DNA from: Gemmataceae bacterium
GTDB lineage: Bacteria; Planctomycetota; Planctomycetia; Gemmatales; Gemmataceae
NCBI GenBank assembly: GCA_025055795.1
Contig: JANWVV010000004.1
Location: forward strand, 62,001-126,000
Reading direction: 5' to 3'
Length of the DNA: 64,000 nucleotides
Numbering within the stretch: the first letter of the stretch is position 1; the number at the start of each line of letters is the position of its first letter. The translations under genes and the position numbers were made by a program. Below the pieces are notes generated by a model that worked only from the letters and a program-made list of their open reading frames with translations, ran no database searches and was not told the origin of the DNA. Below are positions 47,102 to 56,276 of the stretch, piece by piece.

Positions 47102-48304
47102 ATGATGGCGTGGGGTTGGTTGATGGCAGGGATGCTAGCCATAGCAAACAACGGTGAGGTGCAAAAACTGGACCCGGGCCGTTACGGCTGGTTGAGTGAT
47201 TATGCCGCTGCACGGGCGGAGGCCCGCCGCACAGGCAAACCGATTTTTCTGGTCTTCCGGTGTGAACCTTGACTGGACTGTGCCGAGTGGGACGCACAGG
47301 TGGTGCGTCTTGTTCCCGAAATCCGCGCGGTTGCTGAGCAGTTTGTGCGGGTCCGGATGGTCAAAATCGCCGGCATGGATCTGCGACGTTTCGAATTTGA
47401 TTATGACGTCACCTGGTATGCATTTTTTCTCAATGCTGACGAGACAATTTATGGGCGCTTTGGTGGTCGGGATGCGAGTGATGCGGAAGGGCGTTTGTCC
47501 TTGGCGGGCTTGCGTTATGCGTTGGAGCGGGCCTTGCAGGTCCATCGACAGCCTCCCCCACCGGTCGTGTTGACCGGACCGCCAATCCGTGCCGAGGATT
47601 ATCCCGCTGCCCAACGGCACCGGGGTTGCATTCATTGCCATAACGTCAATGAGTTCCGCCGGGCGGCAGAACAAGCCGCGGGAAAATGGAGTCGCGACAG
47701 TATCTGGATGTACCCGCTGCCCGAAAACGTCGGCCTGGTCCTGGACAAGGATCGCGGCGACCACGTCGCCGCCGTGTTGCCACGGTCACCAGCCGCACAG
47801 GCAGGGTTACAAGCAGGCGACCGCCTGCTGCATCTGAATGGTTACACCGTTGCTTCATTGGCGGACGCTTCCTATGCCCTGCACAAAGCCCCTTGGCAGG
47901 GGCGCATTCCCGTTGTCTGGCAACGGGGACAGCGGCAACACACGGCCTTTCTGACCCTCCCTGCTGGCTGGCGCAAAACCAACATCACCTGGCGTCCCTC
48001 CCTCCTGGATCTTTTACCTGCGCTACCAGTAGTCGGGAGCGACCTGACGGTTGCCGAGAAAAAAGCCTTGGGCTTAGCCGAAGACCAGGCCACTGTCCGC
48101 CAACAGGAGCCTGTACACGAAAGCTTGCAGCGCATCGGCCTGCAGCCCGGCGACGTCATTATCGGTATTGACGGCCAGACCTTCACGGGTCCTGGAGAAC
48201 AACTCCTGGCTTATGTCCGCCGCAATTACCTGGTGGGCGACACCATTACGTTGAACGTCATACGCCATGGTCGTCGCCTGGAATTGCGTTATACGCTGAA
48301 ATGA
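47102..48304 (+). CDS. Candidate selenoprotein: thioredoxin-like CxxU, CxxCH and two PDZ domains
   Basis: One frame of 400 residues is interrupted only by TGA at 47270-47272 (codon 57). The start at 47102 has GGAGGG directly upstream. N-terminus MMAWGWLMAGMLAIA is signal-like. Next, RTGKPIFLVFRCEP-[TGA]-LDCAEWDAQVVRLV is the beta-strand/active-site pattern of thioredoxin-like domains, with Cys54-Glu-Pro-X57 standing where CxxC is expected and Cys60 close by. Then come a CxxCH haem-c motif (Cys176-Ile-His-Cys179-His180) and two PDZ domains (about 205-275 and 345-400). The downstream part alone would lack a ribosome-binding site and half the thioredoxin fold. If TGA is read as selenocysteine the active site is CxxU. 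The alternative is a pseudogene or a sequencing error. Confidence 0.7.
47270..47272 (+). other. In-frame TGA, candidate selenocysteine codon 57
   Basis: This TGA is in the same frame as the strongly initiated ORF upstream and the PDZ-encoding ORF downstream. It falls at the second cysteine position of a thioredoxin-like CxxC motif. Other genes in the window use TGA as a normal stop, so a general reassignment is excluded. Confidence 0.65.
47291..47309 (+). promoter_or_regulatory. Candidate bacterial SECIS hairpin
   Basis: GACGCAC (47291-47297) pairs perfectly with GTGCGTC (47303-47309) around the loop AGGTG. It starts 18 bases after the TGA, so the loop is 25 bases after the TGA. Weak G-U, A-U and one G-C pair can extend the stem downwards by six positions. 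In the well-known E. coli fdhF element the apical loop also carries GGU; a G in the first two loop positions is the usual bacterial rule. Confidence 0.6.
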
Positions 48305-48604
48305 AAGTGCCTTTCCACTTTCCCGTGTGTCATCAGCATCGATCAACGCGCTGCTTGTGTCATCACCTCCGCGTAAGACCAGGAAGTTTGCCGCTGCAAG
48401 GCCTTCTTTAGGCTCATCCACACCATCCAGACCAGCAAATGCCACCCCTTGGCCAGGCGGTTGTACTGCAGACCTGGCCCGCAGTTTTTCCTTGCAACTC
48501 TCTTTTCCATCCGCACACTTGAAAGAAAAGTCCCCCAAGCTGACTAGCCGAAGCGGACAGGCACAGGCGATCACCGGAGGGACGCTTAGCGGGAGAACAA
48601 CGCC
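48305..48604. other. Intergenic region, nothing recognised
   Basis: These 300 bases lie between the candidate selenoprotein and the large esterase fusion. No RNA gene or clear terminator was seen. GGGAG near 48590 serves as the ribosome-binding site of the fusion gene. Confidence 0.35.
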
Positions 48605-51600
48605 ATGGCGTGGATCCGTTGCAGTCGGTCATCGGGTCGAGGGCATCGCCGTTTCCCGACCACATTTGCCTGGGGATGTTGCTGTCTGGCAGGTATAACG
48701 CTAGCGAGCGTCCGTGCCAGTTGGTTAGAGCAAATACCGACATCGACGGTGGGCTGGACCACCCCGGTGACCTGCGTGGGAGAGGAAACCCTGGCCCGGC
48801 AGTATCAAGCGTTTGTGCTGCAGGAAGCGGCTTGGTTGCGGCAAGGGGACCGACCCCCTGCGAGCAAGGAGCAATGGGAGCAACAGGCAGCCGCTTTACG
48901 GAAGTACCTCTATGAAGCCTGGGGCGGCGAGCGTTGCTTTGTGGAGCCACGCTGTCCCTTGGAGCCGCAGCAGCACGGCGAACCTCTCAAACGCGAGGGG
49001 TACACCGTGGAGAAAATCAGTTTTCAGACCCGCCCGGGCGTCCGCATGACCGCCAACCTGTATATCCCCGACGCGGCACGACGCCAACCGGCCCCCGCTC
49101 TTTTGATGGTCCATGGCCACTGGAAACTGGCCAAGCAGGAACCGACGGTGCAGCTCCGGTGCATCGGTGCGGCCAAACTGGGCTTTGTGGTCTTATGCGT
49201 GGATGCCTTTGGAGCGGGGGAACGAGGCATCGGCAAAGCCCTGGGCGAATACCACGGCGAAATGGTAGCGGCTACCTTGTTGCCTTCTGGTCTGACCCTG
49301 TGCGGCTTGCAGGTGTACGAGAATATGCGGGCGGTCGATTACCTGGAAACGCGCCCCGAAGTGGACAAAACCCGCATCGGCATAACGGGAGCCAGCGGCG
49401 GTGGCAACCAGACCATGTATGCGGCCGCTTGGGATCAGCGTCTACGTTGTGCGGTGCCGGTATGCTCGGTGGGTAATTACCAGGCCTATCTGCAGACAGC
49501 GTGCTGCCTGTGCGAAGTAGTACCTGGAGCGCTCCGCTTTACGGAGGAATGGGCCGTATTGGCTTTGATGGCACCGCGACCGTTGATGGTCATTAACGCC
49601 GCTAAGGATAGTATCCAGTTTTCTCCAGCCGAGGCCCGTAAGTCGCTGAAGCTGACCGCTCCCGTGTATCAGTTATACGGTCGTCCTGAGCTGCTGCAGC
49701 ATATCGTGGTCGACGAAGGCCACGGCTATAGCAAAGCGATGCGGGAGGCGATGTATGGGTTCATGTGTCGCCATCTTAAAGGCGTAGGTGATGGTAGCCC
49801 GATAGCAGAACCACCCCTGCAGGCCGAAAAGCCTGAGGATTTGCGCTGTTACCCCGGGGAAAGTCGGCCGGACGATTTTGTCACGCTTCCGCGTCTGGCT
49901 TATCAGGAAGGGCAACGGATGCGCACGGCTGCCGAGCAGCGACTGCAGCAACAGGAGCAGCGGGAAGCCGCCCGGCATCGCCTGCGGCAGTGGGTCGAGG
50001 TAGAAGCCCAGGCAGCCGGCGGCCAGTTCCAGTGGCAGGCCCACAAGCAGGCCGATGGCACTCAGATCTTCCAGTGGCACCCCACCCCCGGAATCGGTCT
50101 GCGAGGGCGGTTGGAGCCGGGAAGCGCACGCACCGCGGTAATGATCCTCCATCTGGACGGCGCCGAGGCCGCACGGAATAGCGCGGTCTACCGCCTGGCA
50201 CGACGGCTTGGTCTGCCAACGGTTACTTTCGATCTGCGGGCCACCGGCCCGTTGGCACCGGAGCGTAACCGGGTCGGTCGAGCCGTGGACCACAACGCGG
50301 CACAATGGGGGCTATGGCTGGGCCGACCTCTGCTGCAGCAATGGCTTTGGGACATCCACACCTTCTGGCGGGTGCTGCGTCAAAGCGGGGCATTACCTGC
50401 CGGCGGCCTGGTGCTGGTCGGCGATGGCCCGGCAGGGATCCTGGCACTAGCTGCGGCCGCGACGGCTCCAGCCGATCTGCTGGCAGGTTGTGCTGTAGTC
50501 GATGCACCTGTCACGCTCCTCACGGATCAGCCATACGAAAAGATGCGTTTGGGGCTGCTGGTACCCGGAATGGTCCGCGACGTGGGAGACGTCCCCCATC
50601 TGGCTGCTTTGTCGTCGCCGATCCCCCTGGCCATCGTGGGAGGCACCAACCCGCAGGGCAAGGCGCTACCGGCCGAACAAGTGCGTGCCGCCTATCGCTT
50701 CACACAGACGCTGGCTCAACGCGAACAGCCGCACCCCCGCCAGATAACCTGGACAACGCTGGAAAAACTGTTCGTAGACCTCAAGGTAGCCGCCGCGGTG
50801 GAGTACACCGACGCCCCCGTCTTCGAACCTGGGGCGACACTCCGTGTACTGGCCCGGGATGGCGCTGCCGGGGAAGGACCCGCCTGGGACCCCGAACTAG
50901 GCGTCCTTACCAGTGGCGTCCGTGGCATCCACCAGTGGACACCGGATGGTCAGCAACGAGTCTGGCGCGAAAATGCGGGTACCAATGGCCTGCTGTTCGA
51001 TCGCGATGGCACCCTGGTCTGTTGCGAACCGGCGTTCCGCTCTGTTTCCCGTATCCGCCGCGATGGTCAACGCATCGTATTAACTGATCGTTTTAACGGT
51101 AAGAAATATAATCAACCAAACGACTTGACGATCGATACGGCCGGCCGCATTTATTTTTCCGACCCACGCTATGGCGACCGCTCCGATATGCAGCAGCGGG
51201 ATGAACAGGGAAGAACAATTGAAGGCGTCTATCGTATCGATCGTGATGGTCAGGTGCACCGGATTATCGGCCGGGAAGTGGAACGGGCCAATGGCGTGCT
51301 GGTCTCCCGCGATGATCGCTACCTGTTTGTCGCGGATAACAACAATGACACCATTGGCGGGGCCCGCAAACTGTGGCGTTTCGATCTGAAACCGGACGGC
51401 ACGATCGATCCGAAAAGCCGCAAATTACTCTACGATTGGGGTCAGGGACGAGGGCCGGATGGCATCAAGCAGGATAGCCAAGGCCGGCTATACGTGGCCG
51501 CGGGCTTGAACAAACCTCATCCACCGGCCGAGCCCGCGGATAACGTCCCCGCTGGCATCTACGTCATCGACCCGGATAGTGGCAAACTGCTGGCCTTTCT

Positions 51601-51748
51601 TCCTGTACCGACGGATGAAGTTACCAACTGTGCCTTTGGCGGGCAGGACCGTCGGACACTATTCATCACTGCCGGCGGCGTCCTCTACAGTATCCGGACC
51701 ACGACACCGGGCCATCTGCTCTGGCCTCCGGCCGACAAACGTCCTTAA
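48605..51748 (+). CDS. Fusion of alpha/beta hydrolase (esterase-like) and SMP-30-type beta-propeller
   Basis: This is a 1047-residue exported protein. After a hydrophobic N-terminal segment (about 22-40), residues 85-420 form an alpha/beta hydrolase with ALLMVHGHW and nucleophile Ser264 in ITGASGGGNQT, and a His in VDEGHGYSK, similar to acetyl-xylan-esterase-like proteins. Residues about 490-730 look like a second, degenerate hydrolase-like domain (LVLVGDGPAGILALAAAA, no G-x-S-x-G). Residues about 760-1040 are an SMP-30/gluconolactonase-type six-blade propeller with GTNGLLFDRDGT, NQPNDLTIDTAGRIYFSDPRYG, ERANGVLVSRDDRYLFVAD and GPDGIKQDSQGRLYVA. It is likely to act on sugar esters or lactones outside the cell. 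GGGAG precedes the start. Confidence 0.85.
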   Translation: MAWIRCSRSSGRGHRRFPTTFAWGCCCLAGITLASVRASWLEQIPTSTVGWTTPVTCVGEETLARQYQAFVLQEAAWLRQGDRPPASKEQWEQQAAALRKYLYEAWGGERCFVEPRCPLEPQQHGEPLKREGYTVEKISFQTRPGVRMTANLYIPDAARRQPAPALLMVHGHWKLAKQEPTVQLRCIGAAKLGFVVLCVDAFGAGERGIGKALGEYHGEMVAATLLPSGLTLCGLQVYENMRAVDYLETRPEVDKTRIGITGASGGGNQTMYAAAWDQRLRCAVPVCSVGNYQAYLQTACCLCEVVPGALRFTEEWAVLALMAPRPLMVINAAKDSIQFSPAEARKSLKLTAPVYQLYGRPELLQHIVVDEGHGYSKAMREAMYGFMCRHLKGVGDGSPIAEPPLQAEKPEDLRCYPGESRPDDFVTLPRLAYQEGQRMRTAAEQRLQQQEQREAARHRLRQWVEVEAQAAGGQFQWQAHKQADGTQIFQWHPTPGIGLRGRLEPGSARTAVMILHLDGAEAARNSAVYRLARRLGLPTVTFDLRATGPLAPERNRVGRAVDHNAAQWGLWLGRPLLQQWLWDIHTFWRVLRQSGALPAGGLVLVGDGPAGILALAAAATAPADLLAGCAVVDAPVTLLTDQPYEKMRLGLLVPGMVRDVGDVPHLAALSSPIPLAIVGGTNPQGKALPAEQVRAAYRFTQTLAQREQPHPRQITWTTLEKLFVDLKVAAAVEYTDAPVFEPGATLRVLARDGAAGEGPAWDPELGVLTSGVRGIHQWTPDGQQRVWRENAGTNGLLFDRDGTLVCCEPAFRSVSRIRRDGQRIVLTDRFNGKKYNQPNDLTIDTAGRIYFSDPRYGDRSDMQQRDEQGRTIEGVYRIDRDGQVHRIIGREVERANGVLVSRDDRYLFVADNNNDTIGGARKLWRFDLKPDGTIDPKSRKLLYDWGQGRGPDGIKQDSQGRLYVAAGLNKPHPPAEPADNVPAGIYVIDPDSGKLLAFLPVPTDEVTNCAFGGQDRRTLFITAGGVLYSIRTTTPGHLLWPPADKRP

Positions 51749-52061
51749 CCGATTTGTGATTAATTGTACATTGTCATGATTGAAGTCAAATAAAAATATG
51801 CTGCAAATGTGCATTCAAACTGGAACAAGAGTTCTCATCGTCTGATTTTGTCAAAAAAGATCCAGGCGCGAGCCGGCCATGGGTATGCAAACAGTGCGGA
51901 GAGGGCTGTTGTACGAGTAAAATTCTAATGACTGAAGCATCAGGTAGTTGGAGGATAGGGAAGGTTCGTGTGGCGGTGATGGGAATCAAGGAGGGAGGCC
52001 GCGGTGTCGATCGATTCCAGCTGCTGCTTGGGGGCCGGCGACTACGACAAGGGGAGCGAAC
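51749..52061. other. Intergenic region, nothing recognised
   Basis: These 313 bases, AT-rich in the first 80, lie between the esterase fusion and the DUF1559 gene on the same strand. No RNA gene or T-run terminator could be confirmed. Confidence 0.3.
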
Positions 52062-53072
52062 ATGGCGGCACAGCGACGCCGAGCGTTTACGCTGATCGAA
52101 CTGTTAGTAGTCATTGCGATTATTGCCATTCTGATCGGTTTGTTGTTGCCGGCGGTGCAGAAAGTGCGGGAGGCCGCCGCCCGGGCCAGTTGTGCGAACA
52201 ATCTAAAGCAACTAGCCTTAGCGTTACACAGCTATCACGATACGCACGAGCGCTTGCCAGGGGCCGTCGAACAAGGGGGCAGCCGCTACACCTCGTTGTT
52301 TGTCGAACTGCTGCCCTATGTGGAGCAGGATCCGTTGTACAAACAATGGGACTTTACGACACCGCTGACCAACGGCACCAGCGGGCGGGCGGCTGTGCGG
52401 CTGAAGCTGTACTTGTGCCCCACTCACCCGGATACCGACCGTTTGATCACCATCGGCAGTGGCACGTATGCATTGACCACTTACGGGGGTAATGGCGGTA
52501 CCCGGCCCTTTCCACCAGCTCTATCCCCCGTTGATGGTGTTTTTTTCACCACTGGTCCAGCGTCGCAACCGGTCCCTAATCAGCGAGGGGTGAAACTCGA
52601 TGCCATCAGGGACGGCACTAGCAACACCTTGCTGCTGGGCGAGAGGATCATCGGCGATAGCAATCTGGAAAGTTTTCTGGGGGCGTGGGCCGCGGGCGTG
52701 ATTACGCCACCGCCTGATCCACCGTTGCAAGGTCTGGCGGCGTACGCCGTTTGGGCACCACCGCCGGGACCTAACGCGGCCGGGGGACTATTGGGGGCTA
52801 CTGCACCGATCAACTATCGTCATGGCATCATCTGGTCCCCACCGGTGTCGCCGTTTCCGGGTGTTCCGCCGCCCCCGCCGCCACCGGTGCCCTGGAGCAC
52901 CCTTGGCCCGCAATGGTGGGCCCGCCTGGGGGCCTATGGCAGCTTCCACGCCCAAGGGGTCAATGTGGCCATGGCCGATGGCGCTGTCCGCTTCCTGCTA
53001 GCGGGTACATCCCTGCAAGCTCTTACCGCCCTGAGCACACGTGCCAACGGCGACCTGATCCCACCCGAATAA
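52062..53072 (+). CDS. DUF1559 protein with type II pseudopilin-like N-terminus
   Basis: This is a 336-residue protein. The start is the ATG behind AAGGGGAGCG, giving [20 protein letters not shown], a prepilin-type cleavage/methylation motif (FTLIELLVV) and hydrophobic helix. The C-terminal part has the DUF1559 pattern: [41 protein letters not shown] and a closing [12 protein letters not shown] (H-x9-DG region). Many such proteins occur in planctomycetes. No secretion genes are adjacent; the function is unknown. Confidence 0.93.
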   Translation: MAAQRRRAFTLIELLVVIAIIAILIGLLLPAVQKVREAAARASCANNLKQLALALHSYHDTHERLPGAVEQGGSRYTSLFVELLPYVEQDPLYKQWDFTTPLTNGTSGRAAVRLKLYLCPTHPDTDRLITIGSGTYALTTYGGNGGTRPFPPALSPVDGVFFTTGPASQPVPNQRGVKLDAIRDGTSNTLLLGERIIGDSNLESFLGAWAAGVITPPPDPPLQGLAAYAVWAPPPGPNAAGGLLGATAPINYRHGIIWSPPVSPFPGVPPPPPPPVPWSTLGPQWWARLGAYGSFHAQGVNVAMADGAVRFLLAGTSLQALTALSTRANGDLIPPE

Positions 53073-53293
53073 CTATCCTGACAGGTATCAGGCAATTCCT
53101 GCACCGTGTTATCCCTATCGCTGCAACCCTGCGTGCTGATCCTTTCTGCAGTGTCACAACTCGACCCCGTTACTGTCCTAGGGCTGTAGGATAGTTCACG
53201 CGTAGAAAATCATTCGCTAACATGCATCCGTACCCAGGACGGCCATCGACAGACTCATAAGGGTCTATACCAATAAATGGGGCTACCCCGCCA

Positions 53294-54808
53294 ATGGATG
53301 AACACGCCCTCTTCCGTCAACAAGTATGGCGTAATCCCGACGACGACGTCCCTTTCCTGATTTACGCCGACTGGCTAGAAGAACGCGGTCAGCGGCATGA
53401 GGCCGAGTTTTTACGGCTGGAGTGCCGCTTGCGGCAGGCAGCACCGGAAGACCCGGAATTAGTCGACATGTTGCACCGCCGTGTGGAATTGTGTTTGTCT
53501 CTACCGTCACGATGGCTTGACACCCACTGCCGCTACACCGATAGCAACTTCTGGTTCGCCGACTGGTTCAACCACCTGTCTTATCCGTCTCCTACTAGTT
53601 GCTTGTTCCACTATTGCTGCCATGCGGTGGCTGGGCAACGCCATGCCCAGCAGATCCTTTCCCGCGCCTTGTACCGCGCCTTGGTCCTGATGTCCGGCAG
53701 GACTCCCCATTCGTTCCGGGCGCTACCTGAAATCCCTGAACTGAGTGACTTTGACATGCTCCAATTACAACTATTACCTACGCAGAGCGGCTCCATGCGG
53801 GGTATACAAGGTCTTCTGCGAACGCTGAGTCAACTGACCACTCCAACGCGATGGAAGTGTCTGGGACTGCAGTGCAACCAACTCCTCCCCGCCTTGGTCG
53901 ATCTTGTCACCGAGTTGCCCGCTTACCAGGGAATCCGACATTTTAATTTGTCTGTATCCGGCCATGTTTTGGATAACGAAGAGCTGGGGGCCTGGCAGCG
54001 TCTGTGCCAGAGTAACTGGTTTGGTCGTTTGTGCGGCCTGTATTTGCACCTGGATTATTCCTCACCTCAATGGGAGCTGTTGTTGAATGGGGGTCCATTT
54101 CCTCAGATACGTTGGCTGGACATCAGCAATCACAGTAACAATCGTGGAATTTCCCTGTCGCTTCTGGAACGACTGTTTCCCAATCTTGTTTGTCTGCGAT
54201 TATCCTGTTCTCATTTGATCGTGGACACCTCTGCTCTGCCACCGGGCTTGCGGTATCTTGAACTATCCCTGGATCACAATAGTGAATCCGTGTTAGCACA
54301 ATGCCAAGATAAATTACCTATGGATCAGTTATACGGATTATGTCTTCATATATATGATAGTTCATCAAGCGTGTTAGCACAATTCCTGAAACATCTTTCT
54401 GGCACTTGCTTGCGTTATCTAAGGTTAAGGGGGCCGGCCGTGGACTCAGCCCGGCTGCTCCAGACACTTGGAAGCATACCGCAGGGACAGCACCTGGGTT
54501 ATCTCGCGGTGAGTAGTTCAAGCTGGAGTGAACAGAGTGAGCTGGCCCCGGCCACCGTAGATCGCCTGCTTAGGCGGTGGAAAATGCCTCAGTTGCGACA
54601 CCTGACTCTCGGAGGATTCAGCCTGCCCGACTCGATTGGCGATGTACTGGCCTCAGATCGATTCCCTCAGCTCCGACTGGTCGACCTTCAGAACTGTGAG
54701 ATTGAAGCGGACGCAAAACCGCGTAACAAACCCGCCGCCACTGCGGCCAGTGGCCCATATCCTTACATCATCCTTTGGCCAACACAGGTCAACAAACGCG
54801 GTAGTTAA
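53294..54808 (+). CDS. TIGR02996-domain protein with leucine-rich-like repeats
   Basis: This 504-residue protein starts with the Gemmata-type TIGR02996 motif: FRQQVWRNPDDDVPFLIYADWLEERGQRHEAEFLRLECRL. The rest contains repeated Leu-rich segments with LRYLELSLDHN, LRLSCSHLIVD and LRHLTLGGFSLPD that suggest leucine-rich-repeat-like structure. It has lower GC than most neighbours in its second half and a Pro/Ala-rich end. The function is unknown. TIGR02996 proteins are characteristic of Gemmataceae, so this gene supports the taxonomic call. Confidence 0.85.
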   Translation: MDEHALFRQQVWRNPDDDVPFLIYADWLEERGQRHEAEFLRLECRLRQAAPEDPELVDMLHRRVELCLSLPSRWLDTHCRYTDSNFWFADWFNHLSYPSPTSCLFHYCCHAVAGQRHAQQILSRALYRALVLMSGRTPHSFRALPEIPELSDFDMLQLQLLPTQSGSMRGIQGLLRTLSQLTTPTRWKCLGLQCNQLLPALVDLVTELPAYQGIRHFNLSVSGHVLDNEELGAWQRLCQSNWFGRLCGLYLHLDYSSPQWELLLNGGPFPQIRWLDISNHSNNRGISLSLLERLFPNLVCLRLSCSHLIVDTSALPPGLRYLELSLDHNSESVLAQCQDKLPMDQLYGLCLHIYDSSSSVLAQFLKHLSGTCLRYLRLRGPAVDSARLLQTLGSIPQGQHLGYLAVSSSSWSEQSELAPATVDRLLRRWKMPQLRHLTLGGFSLPDSIGDVLASDRFPQLRLVDLQNCEIEADAKPRNKPAATAASGPYPYIILWPTQVNKRGS

Positions 54809-55160
54809 AAATCACTAGTCAATATTTACACCACTTTTCAATACGGAGTTGGCATCGGGCGATTCTTGAATATTACTAGTTGCTTTAGAGACCAGAATGC
54901 CTTTGTATTTATTATTTTAGCCAAGTCCGCTCATCACAGTGAATATGTATGACGATTCGAACCAGGACCAATTGATCTTTCATGGCATAAGTTTTCACGT
55001 CAAGAAAAAATATTACTAGCACTTTCCCGCTGAGGCAAAACAGCGGCGAGTCTTGTCGATAATCTCCCCGACATCAGAAAGTTCCCCCCTCAACCCGTCT
55101 GCTTTGAGCTGTTACCCGGTTATGTTTCCGTTCTCCGCGGGAACAGCAGGAGTGATCCCT
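54809..55160. other. AT-rich intergenic region
   Basis: These 352 bases, clearly AT-rich between about 54809 and 55020, are a candidate for promoters. There is no RNA gene or palindrome that I can support. Confidence 0.35.
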
Positions 55161-55958
55161 ATGGTCCGGCGGTGGCATCCGGCGTACTCGCTGCCAGAGC
55201 TATTGGTGGTGATTGCGCTATTGTGTTTACTGATTGGACTGGCACTACCAGCAGTACAAAAGATCCGCGAGGCAGCCAACCGCCTTCGGTGTTGCAATAA
55301 TTTGCGGCAGATCGGTTTGGCTTGTCACTGTTATGTCAGTCGCGAAGGTCGCTTTCCCGATGGTGGTGTTGGCTGGTTCATTCAGGAAGGGTGGTTATGG
55401 CAGTTGTCTCCGGACTACGAAGGGCCAAATGTGTGCTGGGTGTCCAATCCTGTAGCTTCGTGTCCTTCACGTCGGCCTTTGACCCGCGCGACCGCCTGGG
55501 GCATTTACAATGGACAGCATGGTACCTTGACCGATTATGCCGCTGCCACGACCGAGGACATCTATCAGAGTACCTGGATGACGCCGTACATCCTGCCTGC
55601 TCCTGACACCCGTTACGGTGGCATCGTCGTACGTCGGGGCGGCACTCCAAGACGGGTCCGACCGGAGGACTGTCCACGCGGGTTGTCCAACATCTTGCTG
55701 GCTTCCGAGAAATGGGTGCCGGTTTCGGGCTACGGCGGTGGCCTGTGGTTTGACGACGCCACGTGGGCCAATGGGTGGGACGCAGACGTAATCCGCGAAT
55801 CGACCGTCCCACCTGGTCCGGATACCCGCCCGGGCACCTGGCGACAGTTCGGAAGTGCTCACCCAGGCGGGCTGCAAACACTCTTTGCCGACGGCTCTGT
55901 CCGCTGGATCGATTACGGCATCGACCTTTCCATCTGGCGGGAACTGCCACGCCGCTAA
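55161..55958 (+). CDS. Second DUF1559-like pseudopilin protein
   Basis: This 265-residue protein starts at ATG behind CAGGAG (spacing eight). The N-terminus MVRRWHPAYSLPELLVVIAL keeps the prepilin pattern with Ser-Leu-Pro-Glu-Leu, followed by ALPAVQKIREAANRLRCCNNLRQIGLACHCY, typical of DUF1559. The end GSAHPGGLQTLFADGSVRWIDYG matches the H-x9-DG region. It is smaller than the one at 52062 and differs at the cleavage site (Leu-Pro instead of Leu-Ile). The function is unknown. Confidence 0.9.
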   Translation: MVRRWHPAYSLPELLVVIALLCLLIGLALPAVQKIREAANRLRCCNNLRQIGLACHCYVSREGRFPDGGVGWFIQEGWLWQLSPDYEGPNVCWVSNPVASCPSRRPLTRATAWGIYNGQHGTLTDYAAATTEDIYQSTWMTPYILPAPDTRYGGIVVRRGGTPRRVRPEDCPRGLSNILLASEKWVPVSGYGGGLWFDDATWANGWDADVIRESTVPPGPDTRPGTWRQFGSAHPGGLQTLFADGSVRWIDYGIDLSIWRELPRR

Positions 55959-56276
55959 AATTGATTCGGTTGTACCAGGATTGACCCACGGCCGAGCGGG
56001 GAAAATTCTCTACCACGTCAAACCACCCGCTGTCCATTTGTCGTTTTCCCCTCTGTCGCTGTCTGACCACCTAATCTGCCGTCAACTTTCCAGTTGACCA
56101 CCTTACTACCGCCCGTCAGGCGATGATTTTTTCGCTACTGACCTTCTCAAAAGCAGGTGGCGGTGGCTAAACTTCTTTACACAATCCGATTTCATGAGGA
56201 AAGGAAAAGTGGCTGGGAGCAGTCCGCCGCTTTGGTACAACGTCATCAACAGACCTTTGCAAGGGGGAAACCGGGC
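55959..56276. other. Intergenic region upstream of recA
   Basis: These 318 bases lie between the DUF1559-like gene and recA. No SOS-type operator that I can recognise and no terminator with a T-run were found. The recA frame remains open leftward to 56157 but that extension looks non-conserved. Confidence 0.3.

Noticed and set aside
47300-48304. Stand-alone PDZ gene starting at GTG 47300
   Set aside because: There is no ribosome-binding site, and it would cut through the thioredoxin-like domain. The upstream frame with a strong start is in the same phase, so one gene across the TGA is preferred.
48074-48574. Minus-strand frame across the end of the candidate selenoprotein gene
   Set aside because: Overlaps a well-supported gene on the other strand and shows no domain.
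54940-54990. TTCGAACC sequence resembling a tRNA T-loop
   Set aside because: The flanking bases do not form a T-stem or acceptor stem.
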